64,000 nt of DNA from Aphrophora alni (GCA_963513935.1 OY740772.1:101141340-101205339), one strand, 5' to 3'. Positions 46,747 to 59,178 are shown, counted from the first letter of the stretch. Notes: generated from the letters alone by a model not told the origin. Program-made: numbers and translations.

Positions 46747-49035
46747 TGCGGAATGATTCGAATTAATAACAATTTTCGAATTAATTTTTAAAAAACATAG
46801 GCTAACCAGAATAATGGAGCACTTAAGGTTCCACAAACCGCAGCACTTACACAAGACATCTCTTGTAATATAATGTCCAACCACAGATACCACATTTTGA
46901 AGTAGCGGTCAGAACTGTGCTTAACTTTCTATATAAACAGCTGTGAGAATAATTGAACAATTAAGGATGCTGTAGAAACCATAAACTATTAAATGGAAAT
47001 TTGAACAAAAGTTTATATTATTTCCACATTTACGTTACAAGTACAATTAGACTGTAAAATGTCTTAACTGTAACGAAGTAGTTCTGAATTGTACAGGGTG
47101 ATACAAAATTGTACGGCAATATTTCGGGAGCTGATTAGAGTGATGGAAAAAAAAAACTCTACATAGGTCTAGAAACGCTTAGTTTTTAGTCTGTCTGTCA
47201 TTTTGTGTTTTTACAATAAACCGTATCTTTGGAAACTGATAAGATATTGAGTGACAATTTTTTATACTTATTATTTATGTAAACCAGTAAACCAAGGCTT
47301 TATTTTGTATTTTATCAAAATAGCAAACGTTAAAAATATTTATTGTTAAATATCTCGACAAAATCCTAGAGGCTTCAAACCAATCTTTGCGAATATCACT
47401 TTCAAGGAATATCAAATGCTTTTTAATTTTTTTTGTGTAGGTGAAAGGACAATCGAAAATAAATAATTTTAAAAAAACCCAATTTCATAGCAATGTTAAA
47501 AACACCCAAGATTACCCTACAAAATATTATGATTATAACCCATAGTCAAGAAATATAACAAAAATAAAAGTGTTTCTATTCAGTTTCAAAATGGCGAATA
47601 GAGATTTATTATTATTTTCAATATTTCATAATTGTTCCAGTAAATTTTTAAAATTAAATATTAAGAAATATATTTTATGAGAATTTAATTCTTTTCAAAT
47701 TAAGTTAAAATTTTTAATTTCTTAATATGTAATTTTTTCAGCTTATGTGAAAAACAATAATAAAAAATTTAAATTAGAATTAAAACAACAGTTATAATAC
47801 GTTATGGGATAGGCTATATTTTAATTTTTTGGCCATATAATATAATATTAATATTAACAATTATCACAATTCAATAATGTATTTGGTTTAAGCTAATACT
47901 GGTTGTTGCACACAATTATCAAGAATTTATGGTTTAAGTTTTTTGCTGATAACTCGGTTATCTTTTAAAATAAAAAAAAAGAGAATTTGTTTTTTATTAA
48001 AAAGCACAACTTAACTTTGGGCGTTATATTTAAAGGATCTGCTTGTATTACATTTTATGATGTGGCTCGGAAAGTACCGTTATGGCGTTTATCAACTTGG
48101 ATTTTTATTTACAGTTACTTTAATCAAAGTATAAGCTCATTATCTGTTTGTTGGCAATAAAAAGTTGACTTTTCTGAATAACATTTTAAAATAACCATCT
48201 CTGACAATAATACAATTTTCAGACCTGATGAAAGTCTGAATGTGACATCTCATTACCTTCCCATTATTTTCAGCATTTGACGAAAAAATAATGACGTCAC
48301 TGTAACAGACTTTCAATTCAAAAGCTTTTCAAATTAAATTCAATAAATAAACGATAGAAGTGGTCTTAAACATTCTATTAAGTGAAAGTTATTAATTTGT
48401 TCTGTTAAACTTCGCTAAAAACGTCACTTAATTTATTAGATATTCTTAGGTTTTTCGACAAATTGTTTCACCTAATTGACCTGATAACGAAAAAAGAAAA
48501 CATTGCATAACCTTTTAATTACAAAATACAAAACTGAGAGTAACCATCATCGGTAGTTCCCTCAATGAATGTATAAAATTGGTCAAAGAAATAAAAATTC
48601 ACATTAGAAAATTACCTACACTTATTAAATGACATTAAGAAGAAAACAAATGAAAGGGAAAAGAAGATTATACGAAATATTACTAAATATACAACCTACA
48701 ATTGTGAGAACAACAGACATCAATTGACAATCAATTTGAACTTTGCTAAGACTTCCTTAATCGGTTGCCGAATTGTATGGTGAATTGGAAAATGAAGGAT
48801 TTTAGAAAAAGCATGTTCTTTGATCCTATGTATATGAGACATGAAATTATAATAAGTAAACAAATACGTTGGGGAATTACATTTTTTATAAGCAATTTCT
48901 TTGAGATCCAAGTTTGAGTAATTTTGTTCGTATTATAAAAAGACATTACTGCATTGACCAAACACTTGTTGGTGAAAACAAAACGAATAAAGGTATTTTG
49001 TGTACTTTGGTAAATTCATGCTAACTCTATTAACA
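46747..49035. other. AT-rich DNA with decayed element ends
   Basis: TACAGGGTGATACAAAATTG at about 47094 resembles the start of the neighbouring foldback element and may be another transposon end. The two overlapping minus-strand frames near 48720-48961 are chance-like. Nothing else was identified. Confidence 0.45.
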
Positions 49036-49044
49036 AATGGGTTT

Positions 49045-49220
49045 AAAGAGGGGAGGGAGAGAGCGGTGCTAGAGAGGGTGGAAAGAGGGGGTGCTAAAGA
49101 GAGAGGAGTAGAGGATTGCTAGCAGAGGAGGAAGAGTTGGGTTCCAGAGAAGGAGGCAGAGAGGCGTACTAGAGAGGAAGGGAGAGAAAATGGAGGGAAA
49201 GAGGGTACTAGAGGGGATGT
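49045..49220. repeat. Polypurine ~25-bp minisatellite
   Basis: The plus strand is almost pure G/A with periodic pyrimidine triplets: GGTGCTAGAGAGGG (49065), GGTGCTAAAGAGAG (49090), GATTGCTAGCAGAGG (49114), GGTTCCAGAGAAGG (49139), GCGTACTAGAGAGG (49164) and GGGTACTAGAGG (49203). The first four intervals are 24-25 bp, and the last is longer at 39 bp. The runs of GGG and mirror-like G/A symmetry could adopt triplex or quadruplex forms. Confidence 0.75.
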
Positions 49221-49481
49221 TAGTAATTAATAGTGAAATGAATATGTGAAGTTATTTAACTTACAATCATATAAATATTTATCGATAAAAGCTCCTTTTA
49301 TGTGTGTTTCATATCCAATAGTCACATAAAACGAAACTAAACTACAAAATTAGGTATTTTAAAGTCAATGATTTTGAAAAATTAAATATATTTTTAGTTG
49401 TGGCAAGCACATATCGGTATCCGAAGAGCTCTACACGGTAAGGGCCTGATTTATAAAATCATATTTTGAGATTGATTCATG

Positions 49482-49527
49482 GACCCCCCCCCCCAATAAT
49501 AACACAGACCCTGAGTGACGCCTGGAT
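49482..49527 (-). mobile_element. Solo end of the 2940-3209 TIR element family
   Basis: On the minus strand, GGCGTCACTCAGGGTC leads to TTATTATTGGGGGGGGGGG and TCCATG. This parallels the right end of the element at 2940-3209 (GCGTCATCACC, then TTCATTATTGGGGGGGG). Only one end is recognisable. Confidence 0.45.
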
Positions 49528-52500
49528 CCGCAAGAGTGCAAGATCCTCCTCGAGCGCCAGCAACTCTGTCCAATCCTTAGTTAATCCATTCATTTCTGAA
49601 GGGTGTTAAATATTTGAATATATACGTGTCGTGATACTTGGACAGATGGTGCAAACCACGGTTTTGTCATGCAGGTTTAAGTTGTTTCAACTTCAAACAT
49701 AAGATTCCTGTAATCTGGCTTAGAGCCCAGACTTGTTTGTAGATCTGTGATTTACATGTTCAAATCTAGTAGGTTAATTCTCAGCCAGATGGTTTCTCGG
49801 TGACTACAATTCACTAGGATAATTAATTAGTACAAATTGCGAATTACTCAGTTTGGCTAATAATTACTAATCTAACTATCGTTGATATAACATTTTAATT
49901 AGTGTCCATAAATGAATAAAATGTTATAATGTTAGTGCATTAATTGATAGTAAGTATTAAGTTTTAAATACTTGTCCACTAAAAAGTTATAAGACGAATA
50001 ATAAATAACGCAAAGTTAACAAAAATTTATCTTATCTTATCTAAATATTTATCGGTTTTTAAACTGACATAGAAGGTACTGATTTAATAATGTATTCATT
50101 TGTTTTGCCAAGGGAAAGCCAAATTTTGTTTATAGCGCTGTTTTTTAATTCTAAGTTATGTTACGTCAAAAGCGGTCTACTTAATTGAAAAAGATCGTTT
50201 CAAAGTATGTTTCATCTCCAACAGTGCCGTGGATTTTTCATTAAACAAAACAGTAACAAAAATGTTTTTCATAAACATTTCTAAAAACAGTTACCATCTT
50301 AATTGTTTATGCATATCATTTCACTGACTTTATTCGTTGCTCACTACATTATGTTTGAGTAATTTAAGTTTGTGTATTCCCACTTCCTCAAGACATGTAT
50401 GGAAATACCTGTCTTAAACTCGTGTACTTTGGCTGGAAGCCAGATCACAGATGTTTCGAGGACATCGTAAATGCAGAGAATTAGCCAGAATGGGTGAATC
50501 ACTACTTTTCATGAGACCAGAGCTTGCCTTTGGCATTAAAGATCAACTGCCTATATTGCAGTTACAAAATGGTCCAAATAGGAACACTGTTATCGGTGTC
50601 AGAACTCAAAAAAACCTGTGAGTGACTCCAGTGCTCGACTTACCGATTATATTACATCAGAAGACCATTTCAGAAAGCACCTGCATAATTAAGTAATTGG
50701 GCATAATTCAACAAGTCCGATGAGACTTCAAAAACATAACTGATAAACGAACTCTTACCTCTACTACTGCTGTTGACGTAATTAGTTTTAACATTAACGA
50801 TCTGACTACTGTTTATAGTTCATATTGATACACATATACAATTACATGAATCTTATTTCACGCCTTAGAGGATTTTTCACGCAAACAAAGCGTGTATCTA
50901 TTATGTAATATATATCTTAATTGTTATATTTCTAATGTTGTGAACTTTGGAAAAGTTTTAATTCAAAAATAGTATTGACTTAGTTTTTACTTTTTGATGA
51001 GGTAAAAACTCACGTGTGAAAGTTTTGTATATAAATTATATAGTTTCAATATTATTATCAATGCATCAATATCATTTTAACAGGCTGATTCTCAGACGCA
51101 TTTTGATGAATCAATATAGCTGTTATTTCAAAGAGTAATATTGTTCCATGTCTCGTTTTACTAATAAAAATAATCACTCTCAAATATAGAACTCATTGTT
51201 GGTTCTTGTAGTATTTTTAACTTCTTTTTTCAGTAAAAATTACAGAGGTTTAAGAAAAGAGAAACATTTTAATTTTTTTGTAGAACAATATAATATTCAA
51301 ACAAAATCATTGGTTATTCGTGTTATTATTGGATAGTTCTGTAGGTTCGAAATATCAGCTGACGGTTGGATTTTTACTGTTATTGTTAAGTCAGCTGTGA
51401 TAGTGTTTGACTTAAGTGAATGTTTTTCTCAATTGAAAGTCCTTTTTATTTTCATGTTGAATTTTTCTGAAAAAACTTCAATTCTCTACCACCAATATGC
51501 TTCTTTCTAAAAGACCTAAAATGTATTCGAAAAATGTTCTTTTAATCTCTTTCAAATTTTTGACAAGATATTTAACATGTTTATTATTTTTTATGAAACG
51601 TTAATCTCCTGAAGTTCAATTGGGATGCAACACAAATATGTATATATAGCTATTATTAAAGTAGGCATAGGTGAACTTTAGGTTACGTATAAACCCAGTG
51701 CTTCATTCTCACTTTTTTGTGTGAAATATATGATATTTTTTAGAACCTGAGCTGCGTTTTCTTGTGTTATTTATGTTAAATATCTCTTGTTAAATTTACT
51801 TCAAGAATTTTTTTTTCTGAAAATTCTCCAATCGAACTTGTTAATAGATTTGATATAATCACTTAGATAATTATTCTACTAAATACACCTATAGATATTC
51901 CAAATGTTGAATGTTTTACAACTTCGTGGTGGATTTTTTTCCGAAAATGTTTGCAAAAATAAATCAAGTTGTGTTTCGTGTCGATTGTCATTGTTAAATT
52001 TTGAGAAAAGTGTAATTTCGTGCTTTGGTTTTCAGGCAGCTACCTATAAATTTTGAGTAATTGAAAAAACGAAACAAAATTACACAATGTAACTAAAGTT
52101 TGTCTACAAACAAAATTTGATTTAAAACTATCCATATTTTGGAAGTTGATGGTCACCATCAAGATCCTTACTCAGCTCTACAATACAATGTGATACAAAC
52201 AGATTTTATAATGTAGAGCCATCTTGGCACTTATATGAAATGTTAAATTATATTGGTATATCAAGGTAGGTTAAGTATCCATTTTTTTAAACGTCACCAG
52301 TGTTCTATATGAATTTCATTTTCAATCTTAAATTTTGTAACAGCTATTGAGCTTAAGTATAGACAGCGACGACGACGACAGACAGAATGCATGTCAAAAA
52401 AAACTTTTTCAGTTTCTTGCGGCCATGAAACTTAAAAAAAAAACAGTCAAGTGGTCGAGATTTTATGGTATTACAAAACTTACCATATACCGCACATAGT

Positions 52501-54410
52501 GGACAAGTAAAATCGTATTTTCGATGGGAGAGCCTTAAAACGGACTATTCGTACAAAATTTCAACTTCGATTTTTTAACGTCACATAACTTTCTCTTTAG
52601 TGTGTATTATTGAGAAATTAAAAAAAGATAAAAAAACACACTAAAAAATATCCGTGCAAGACACATTTATCCGTCAATAGAAACAAACAAAACCATTATT
52701 TTAGATTTACTATCAGATATCTACTTGGAAATAAGGGTTACCAATTTTCTAAGAGTATAATTACTTGGCCACTTTCCACTGACAGATTCAATTACTCCTA
52801 GTGATTACTTGGCTGCAGTTCACGGTTAAGAGATAGATAAGGTAGAGTGAGGTTTCATTTACAATTGAGAGGGAATTGGGGTGCGTCACGTGTCCTTCCT
52901 TCGACGTGAGAAGCCAAGTCAAGTGTAACAATTTATATCCAATAATATATTTCTTCCTTCTGATTTATTCTCTGTTTATGGTCGAGCTTGTATATTTGTT
53001 CGTACCAATGATACAATGTTTTAGACTGTTTTAAGTTTGTATTTCTGATTATGATATCTACAGTTTTTCTACAAAGTAAATATACAATTTGAGTACCACT
53101 CCTGGCATTGTCTGTTGGAGTAAAAAGGCAATGTTTTGGAAATAATTCTTTTATTATGAACTGATCAATTTTATTAAAAAATAAAGTAGAGAAAAACACA
53201 AGAGAGCTACACATAATAATGAAAACATATGGGAGTATTGTTAATAATCATCATCTGTTAATTAATTAACAACAGAAACATAGAGATTATAGTTTATTAC
53301 TAAATATGACATAGTTTACATAATACCGTAACAAAAAAATATTATTAAGTGCAACATTGTCTTAGATTCGTCAGAACAAATAAAGACAATGGTAAGAGAA
53401 GCAGAAGATATTATTCAAATAATTTATTTTTTTTTGTTTTAGATGTAAGCTTACAAAAATTTCACGTCGAGTTAGATATATAAATGTCTTTATATAAGGA
53501 GATAAATTTGGACCACCAAGTCCTCTGTACTACTTAACGCTATATAAAAATTAAGTCAAAACATAAATGAAATTAAACTAAAATTACAAAACAAACCATT
53601 AAAATAAAATAATAAATAAAATACACTAAAATACATTTATGAAATGTACAAAACAATTAAAAGAGTAATGATTATAACAATTATTAGAAATAAACAAGAA
53701 AATAGGCCTATTTCTTAAAATAAAATAATAAAAATAAATTTTTCAGAAATAATTAATTGTTTATAAACTGAAACTAAATATAAAAAAAAGAACATTATAA
53801 TATTACTATATAATATTTAACTCAGAGAAGCATACATTAATATTAAAAGCATAAAACCTTCTTAGAAAATTTAAAAATAAGAATATATTTATAAATACAC
53901 ATATTCACATACACATTCATAAAAATCCAAATATTATTTGACCTTGTGTACCAACAACCCAGTCCTAAAGGGACCTACCAAACTGGACACGGTAATCGAT
54001 ATGTTTTTAGAGTTCCACAAACGGCACGCTTGTAAATTTAATGTCTGTGTGGGACCCATGTTATTGTACAAAACTTTGATTTTTACCTCAATACAATATT
54101 ATAAAACTCATATTACTGCACAAAACCATTTCAAAATGGTTTTCAACTGATGTTTAAATAAGAAACCAAGGGACTTATTAGTAATGATAAATCAAGTTGT
54201 ATAATTATATTGACATATTTCCGTAGATGTTAATTGAAGTGAAATAAAAGATGTATAATTATATATATTGCTCATGCAGGCTTCTGCAGAAGATAGTTTT
54301 GTTTCTGACATTTATCTTTAATTAAAATACTTTTTTAGAAAATGTGTTATTATTTTTATTTAAAACAGCAAATGGATAACTGAAATTTTTTAAATTATAT
54401 TAATGTAATC
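49528..54410. other. AT-rich intergenic DNA, no gene seen
   Basis: About 4.9 kb with no recognised repeat family or coding signal. A short GC-richer stretch follows the transposon end (49528-49580). The minus-strand frame 52933-53214 (93 codons) is lysine/isoleucine-rich with no known domain. The plus-strand frame 53938-54150 is not ATG-initiated. Neither is accepted. Confidence 0.5.
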
Positions 54411-54447
54411 TACACTATTATATAAAAATCTAATGGTGTCTGTCTGA

Positions 54448-54506
<59 letters not shown>

Positions 54507-54715
54507 TGTGTGTTACTCAATCATGTAAAAACTACTGGACGCATTGAGCTGAAATTGCACATGGACATTCTTAGGGTCCCTGGTTAACACATAGGCTTAT
54601 TTTTATTTAGAAATTCCATCAGGGCACCGCCCCACTGGCCTTGAAAACGCCCTAAACACTCAATACAAATATACGTCAACCTCGTACGAAGGACGGGTAC
54701 TCTGCTTGTTGAATA
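54411..54715 (+). mobile_element. Helitron-like non-autonomous element
   Basis: It begins TCTACACTATTATATAAAAA, then TCTAATGGTGTCTGTCTG, a (GT)n run, TACTCAATCATGTAAAAACT and GCATTGAGCTGAAATTGCAC. It ends in TCGTACGAAGGACGGGTAC followed by TCTGCTTGT. The TC start, the leader wording and a GGGTAC-type hairpin relic near the 3' end fit non-autonomous Helitrons of insects. The 3' terminus is CTTG rather than CTRR and the hairpin is imperfect, so it is decayed. It has no coding capacity. Confidence 0.5.
54449..54505 (+). repeat. (GT)n microsatellite
   Basis: Near-perfect TG dinucleotide run inside the Helitron-like element, seeded by its GTGTCTGTCTG leader. Confidence 0.95.
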
Positions 54716-55096
54716 TAAATATTTCCTTTAAAAATAGTTTTACGAATAAGGTCGATAATTATATTAGTATAAATAATTTTAAATTATACTTTTACATTTT
54801 CAGTTCGTATATATCATACCACAAAAGAATATTTCACTATAATGTACAATGTAAGCATTTAACCTGACAAAATATACCACTAGTTGTTTTGTTTTTTATA
54901 ATAGACTAGTAGAATTATAATCCATTCGTGACCTGGGGACTAAGAGTATCCATATTTAAAAACAAATTTAAAATGTTCAAAAATCATTGTTTTAGGTTTT
55001 TGTAAAAGATTTTGTTAGGTTTCCATTTTATATATAAAGAAATGTTCCTATGAAATATATAGGAAATATACTTCTGAAACATTCATTTAATCAAAA

Positions 55097-55099
<3 letters not shown>
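54716..55099. other. AT-rich intergenic DNA, nothing recognised
   Basis: No repeat family or coding signal. Confidence 0.6.

Positions 55100-55160
<61 letters not shown>
55100..55160. repeat. (TA)n microsatellite
   Basis: Alternating TA of about 61 bp. The open frame through it (YIYIYI...) is spurious. Confidence 0.96.
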
Positions 55161-55164
<4 letters not shown>

Positions 55165-55504
55165 TAAATACTTATAAAAATAGGATATTAATAAAGTTTA
55201 ATAAACAAACGGATTCAGTGAAGACTAATCTGTTTATGTAATAAATTTTTATGACATTGGAAATTAAGAAATAAAATTACAATGTTAAAATACAGAAGAA
55301 TTACAAATACAAAAATTACATAATGAGTTATTTTTTAACTTTTCAAACTTTTTGTTCTATTGTGACTGTCAACAGGATCTGCGTGTCAACATAGAAAACT
55401 GCGCTTTATAAAAATATGTATTTAAAATATTATCTTTAACTCAAAATATTTAAAAAAAAGATAACTTATAAAATGAATGGAAACATAATTTTGCATAATA
55501 TTTA

Positions 55505-55690
55505 TTTATGCAATACAAAACGACGTTTCAATGATCAAGTCATCATTACATGTTGTTACATACACAAATCCTTCTGACAGCGAAATATCACTCACTACAA
55601 CTGAGGATAATGACTTATTCCTTGAAACGTCGTCTAGTACTTTTATTCCTCAAATAAAGTTTATATTGTGGAAAATTGTGTTTTCATTCA
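55505..55690. mobile_element. Inverted pair of Penelope-like ends
   Basis: The left half carries, on the minus strand, ATGATGACTTGATCATTGAA with ACGTCG (55521-55550). The right half carries CTGAGGATAATGACTTATTC with CTTGAAACGTCGTC (55601-55634) on the plus strand. Both copy the Penelope-like end layout: core, short helix, TTGAAACGTCG. They face outwards from a roughly 50-bp centre, a foldback arrangement. The left core (ATGATGA) is degraded. The right core CTGAGGA is canonical, but helix I pairing was not found and helix II is imperfect. Confidence 0.5.
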
Positions 55691-56434
55691 TTTGGTGATT
55701 CAAGTTTCCACAAATGTAACTCATAAGAGTGGATAACAGATATGGGGGTAATAATATCATAACACAGGTATGTGTATAATTTTATTCAAGAATACTATCT
55801 ATGAATCTGTTGCCAAAATTAGTTAAATTAATTATGTTCATTTAACCTTAATCCTTTTTAGAAAGTTTTTCAAAATGGCGGATCGACATCTAAACTTCAC
55901 AATAGCTTACAAACTACTTTCTAACAAATAACTTTTTTAGAATTTTTTTCTATAAAATATGATCCTAATAAGTTATTTTACAATATTAAAAACTACAATT
56001 TTCCAACAATTTGAAATCGTCGTAAAATTACGCCCATTCTTAACCCTCTACACACGCGTTAATTATTATTTTACAAGTTATATTACATACATTGCGTTAA
56101 AAAATCTAGTTTATTTGTATAATGTTTCTCCTTTTGTGATAAAAACTACTGGACTACAGTAATAAATCCTCCTTGTAGAATAAAACTAAAAAAGAGCAAA
56201 TAATGTACTGACGAACAAGCCTGATAACTGCTCTCTTCGAGTCGCTTGAAGCCATTTCATGAACTTATTCTAGTGGAAAATTTGATCTAATGGAGTTCAG
56301 AAGAGAGGTAAATGAATCTCAGAGAGAGAAAAAGATGGGCAATATAAAGAGATATAATAGTATAAATGATACTTTATTCAAAGGAAGATTGAGATAAATT
56401 TTGCATATTTTAATTTATCCACTCTTCATTGTTC
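55691..56434. other. AT-rich DNA, no gene seen
   Basis: AAAATGGCGG-containing text near 55870 resembles similar phrases at 45880 and 46405, suggesting shared element ancestry. The frame at 55959-56162 is not supported. Confidence 0.45.
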
Positions 56435-56670
56435 ATTGGGAAAAAACTTCCAGGTCATCATCGTCCTATATAAAAAAGAAGAAAATAAAATAAAGTAAAG
56501 ACCCATAACCCTGTTATACTTTAAGCGTCAGAACTGGAAGCGAACAAGAGTTGGTCAAGAGAAACCAGATAGGAAAAATGAAAGGGAAGGCTCTAACGAA
56601 AGACTATATAGAAAAAGATGTGAACTAAGCTATGGTCTATCACGACTTACTTCTGTACTCAATATACCTG
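56435..56670 (+). repeat. Dispersed repeat family A, copy
   Basis: Blocks: GGTCATCATCGTCCTATAT, AAAAAAGAAGAAAATAAAAT, AAAGACCCATAACCC, GAACAAGAGTTGGTCAAGAG, AAACCAGATAGGAAAAATGA, AAGACTATATAGAAAAAGAT. It is close to full length. Confidence 0.75.
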
Positions 56671-56819
56671 TTTTAATGTTATATTGAAGGTATTACACAA
56701 AATTGCAATAAATTTCGTAGTTCTCGTAGTTCCAACTGGTTTTAGGTTAAACAAGATAAACCGGGGATTATTGAGCAAACGTCGTGAGCTGCCATTTTGT
56801 GTTCACAAGGATGATTTTA

Positions 56820-57040
56820 TTTTGTTTAAGGCCAAACATCTTGTCTTCTTTACCTTATATATAAAAGGAAAAATAATATAAATTGAAGACTCTTAGTCCT
56901 CGAATAGCGACAGGCTCGGAAAGAGAAGAACCTGATATAAAAGATTGGAATATCTGGCTCAAGATTATATACAAAATTGATGATCCGGCTATGCCCCTCG
57001 GAATATCCGTAAAGTGAGCGCCAGAGAGGCTTATCCTGTG
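56820..57040 (+). repeat. Dispersed repeat family A, copy adjacent to the previous one
   Basis: Starts with TTTAAGGCCAAACATC, then AAGACTCTTAGTCCTCGAAT, AGCGACAGGCTCGG, CTCAAGATTATATACAAAAT and CCCCTCGGAATATCCGTAAA, then GTGAGCGCCAG. It follows the previous copy at about 150 bp in the same orientation. Confidence 0.7.
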
Positions 57041-57689
57041 AAATAATGCAACCCTAGATTAGCTGGTTAACATTAATCAGATACATTTTTTGACTGATTA
57101 GAAAATCTCAGCAGGGATCGTTATCATTGTCATCTGTATGTATGCAGAAAAGTTTAGATAGGTTTTGAATGCTACTAAAATCAAAATAGACTTGAAATTT
57201 TGTGAAGGTCACTACAATGTACTCATAAAGCCGTATTAAAATTTTTGAAAATAGAATTGATAATGTCAAAACAGCCGCCACTTTGTAGATTCGTGTATCG
57301 TGTGGTCTCAACTTGTAACACACTCTATAAGATAAAAATTTTCCAGATTTCAATTCTGCATGTAATAGTACTAAACTCCACATCTATATGAAGACAAGTA
57401 GCGAAGATATTGTCAAAAGGTTAATTTTAAATCATACCTCCTAATTAGTAAGGGTAAGATTTAATTTGTTTAAATAGTGATTAGGTAAGAGAAAGACTTA
57501 TAGTTTAAGTTTGTAAGTAGGGCAGGATGTGCAGTTATGTGAAATGGTAGCATAAAGTGAAAAGTTGTGCCGACTAGGCTTCTGGTCTAGTGAATATTTA
57601 ATGTTAAAATGACTCATTTGAGAAGGGGGAGATGGAAAGGTTTTAAATAACCAGAGAGATCAAAGTGAAGAGCTTTTTTCTGGGGGATC
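57041..57689. other. AT-rich DNA with a dispersed short repeat
   Basis: AATTCTGCATGTAATAGTAC followed by TCTATATGAAGACAAGTAGC (57352-57402) recurs with substitutions at 62430-62490 (TTCTGCATAAAATGGTACC, CTCTATGAGGACAAATAGCG). The overlapping minus-strand frame 57108-57383 lies partly in this repeat. Confidence 0.5.
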
Positions 57690-57847
57690 ATGCAAGTGGG
57701 ACGCCCTCTCAAGTGGAAAGATTTTGATGCAGTGACAAAGAGGCCAATGTGGAAGGTCCCGTCACAGGAAAGAACACTGGTGAATTGGAATTTGAAACTT
57801 GAGAGCTCAGGCAGTCTAGAGTCGATCAACCCTGGAGAAGAAGAAAG
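57690..57847 (+). CDS. Candidate coding exon or decayed element coding fragment
   Basis: A clearly less AT-rich island, open on the plus strand from 57690 and also on the minus strand (57614-57910). The plus frame reads MQVGRPLKWKDFDAVTKRP and later PSQERTLVNW, ending in an acidic run (GEEER) directly before AAGGTACGT, a good splice-donor match. A GCAAG acceptor-like site sits at the left edge after a pyrimidine stretch. No family is recognised. The island could equally be a remnant of a transposon protein, so it is a hypothesis only. Confidence 0.25.
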
Positions 57848-57947
57848 GTACGTTGGCCATTTCTTTTTTGTGTTTGAGTTTTGTTTTACGAGAAAAGTCT
57901 TGGAAGACAAAAATTGTAAACTGGGGGGGGGGCAGATTCTTTTTTGA

Positions 57948-59013
57948 ATGTGGTGAACATATCTGAGTTTATTGAATAACTTAACCTCAGCCGTGTAACT
58001 TAGAATCTGGTTTCTGTGAGCTAAATGTAAGTAATGATCTTAATAATTGTGAGAAAAGAAAAATACTTAAAGTGTTCCAGTAAATATATGGATATATTTC
58101 GTATGTAATAAATTACCTCTTGCCTAAGATGATTTTGTTATTTTATTTGAACCAGTCTAAAATGAATATAGGAGAATACCTATTACACATAAGACAAGGG
58201 AAGCGAATGGAGATTGCCTAGTATATACAGATCTAGCCAACTTCAAGAATATATTAATGTACGCAATTAATAGGTTCAAGAACTGTTTTAAACAATTTTC
58301 CTTATACTATACTTTCCGTTTACTGGATGAGAACTCTTAATCTACAACTACAATTGTAACACTTCCTGTAAGGTCCAATAAAACAAATTTTGTGCATTAT
58401 ATTTAAAATAAATGATTGTTAACATTGTATGATGGGGGTGACAAAATAATTTGTCAATCAACTTTTGTTGTAGTGAAAGGCGAGAAACCATCAGGGTGAA
58501 ATAGCCTTCACAACAAACTAAGAACTAAATAACTGTTACAAAACATTTAAGCAATTAGAACAGTTGGATTTGGAACGATTACAAAATTCGAAACAGTTAT
58601 TGTTAATAACACATGTACAAGAATAATCCATGTAAACCATGAATAGATATCCAAAAAGATTTTTTTTTTTACAATACGTCATTAGCTTGCACGTAACAGT
58701 AGGACATTTTCACCTGCTTTATTACATATATTTGCAAAAAAGTCTACACATTCTCTGTCACGCACAACACCCAAATTGTCGTTAGGGTTTAAAATTAGGT
58801 TTAAAGAGGGGATGGAAGGGGGACTATGTGTCGTTGATGATCATACCTAACGAGCACGTTCCATGTCCCCTAGGGGAACCTCATTTGCGTAATCCTATTC
58901 CAAAGCTCGATCAAACTTTTGCTTTCGGAATTGCTTTTTTATAAAAATACAAATATTTAAATTGTAAACAGAAAGTCATTGTAAACGGATTGTAAAATTA
59001 AATATATATATAT
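57948..59013. other. AT-rich intergenic DNA, nothing recognised
   Basis: Begins after a GGGGGGGGG run near 57922. No gene or repeat family was identified. Confidence 0.55.
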
Positions 59014-59178
59014 TAAATGTTGAGCTTGACTTATGAGAAAAACTATACACAACTAGTTCAGTTGTGGTTTGGTTGGTGTAGCTGGTGCACTGAAGAGGAC
59101 GACCTTGTCGTTGAAACGCGTCTGATACTTACGCGTATTTTTTTATGAGAATTGTGTTCTGTGCGTTTGTTATACTGT
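59014..59178 (+). mobile_element. ~165-bp hammerhead-bearing element, ribozyme damaged
   Basis: It starts with AATGTTGAGCTTGACTTATG, the complement of the tail of the 44-kb element. It continues with TTCAGTTGTGGTTTGGTTGG and TGTAGCTGGTG, then a hammerhead core, GCGTATTTTTTTATGAGAAT and GTTTGTTATACTG. It lies between two TATATATAT stretches that may be its target duplication. It is non-coding. Confidence 0.7.
59084..59128 (+). ncRNA. Hammerhead ribozyme relict with deleted helix I strand
   Basis: Core CTGAAGA (59090-59096), helix II and GAAACGCGTC match the intact copies. The helix I 5' strand reads GGTGCA where the others have GGTGTATCA, a three-base loss. The 3' strand TGATAC (59123-59128) is intact, so only about two pairs of helix I remain. 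Self-cleavage should be abolished or very weak, which makes this a natural negative control for the family. Confidence 0.65.

Noticed and set aside
48221..48245. CTGATGAAAG as a hammerhead core
   Set aside because: No GAAAC after a helix II and no helix I pairing; the same applies to ACTGATGAAAG near 11758 and CCTGATGAAAAA near 44957.
49740..49780. GTTCAAATC as a tRNA B box
   Set aside because: No cloverleaf, A box or acceptor stem could be built around it.
52933..53214. 93-codon minus-strand frame
   Set aside because: Lysine/isoleucine/asparagine-rich translation with no known domain; not distinguishable from chance.
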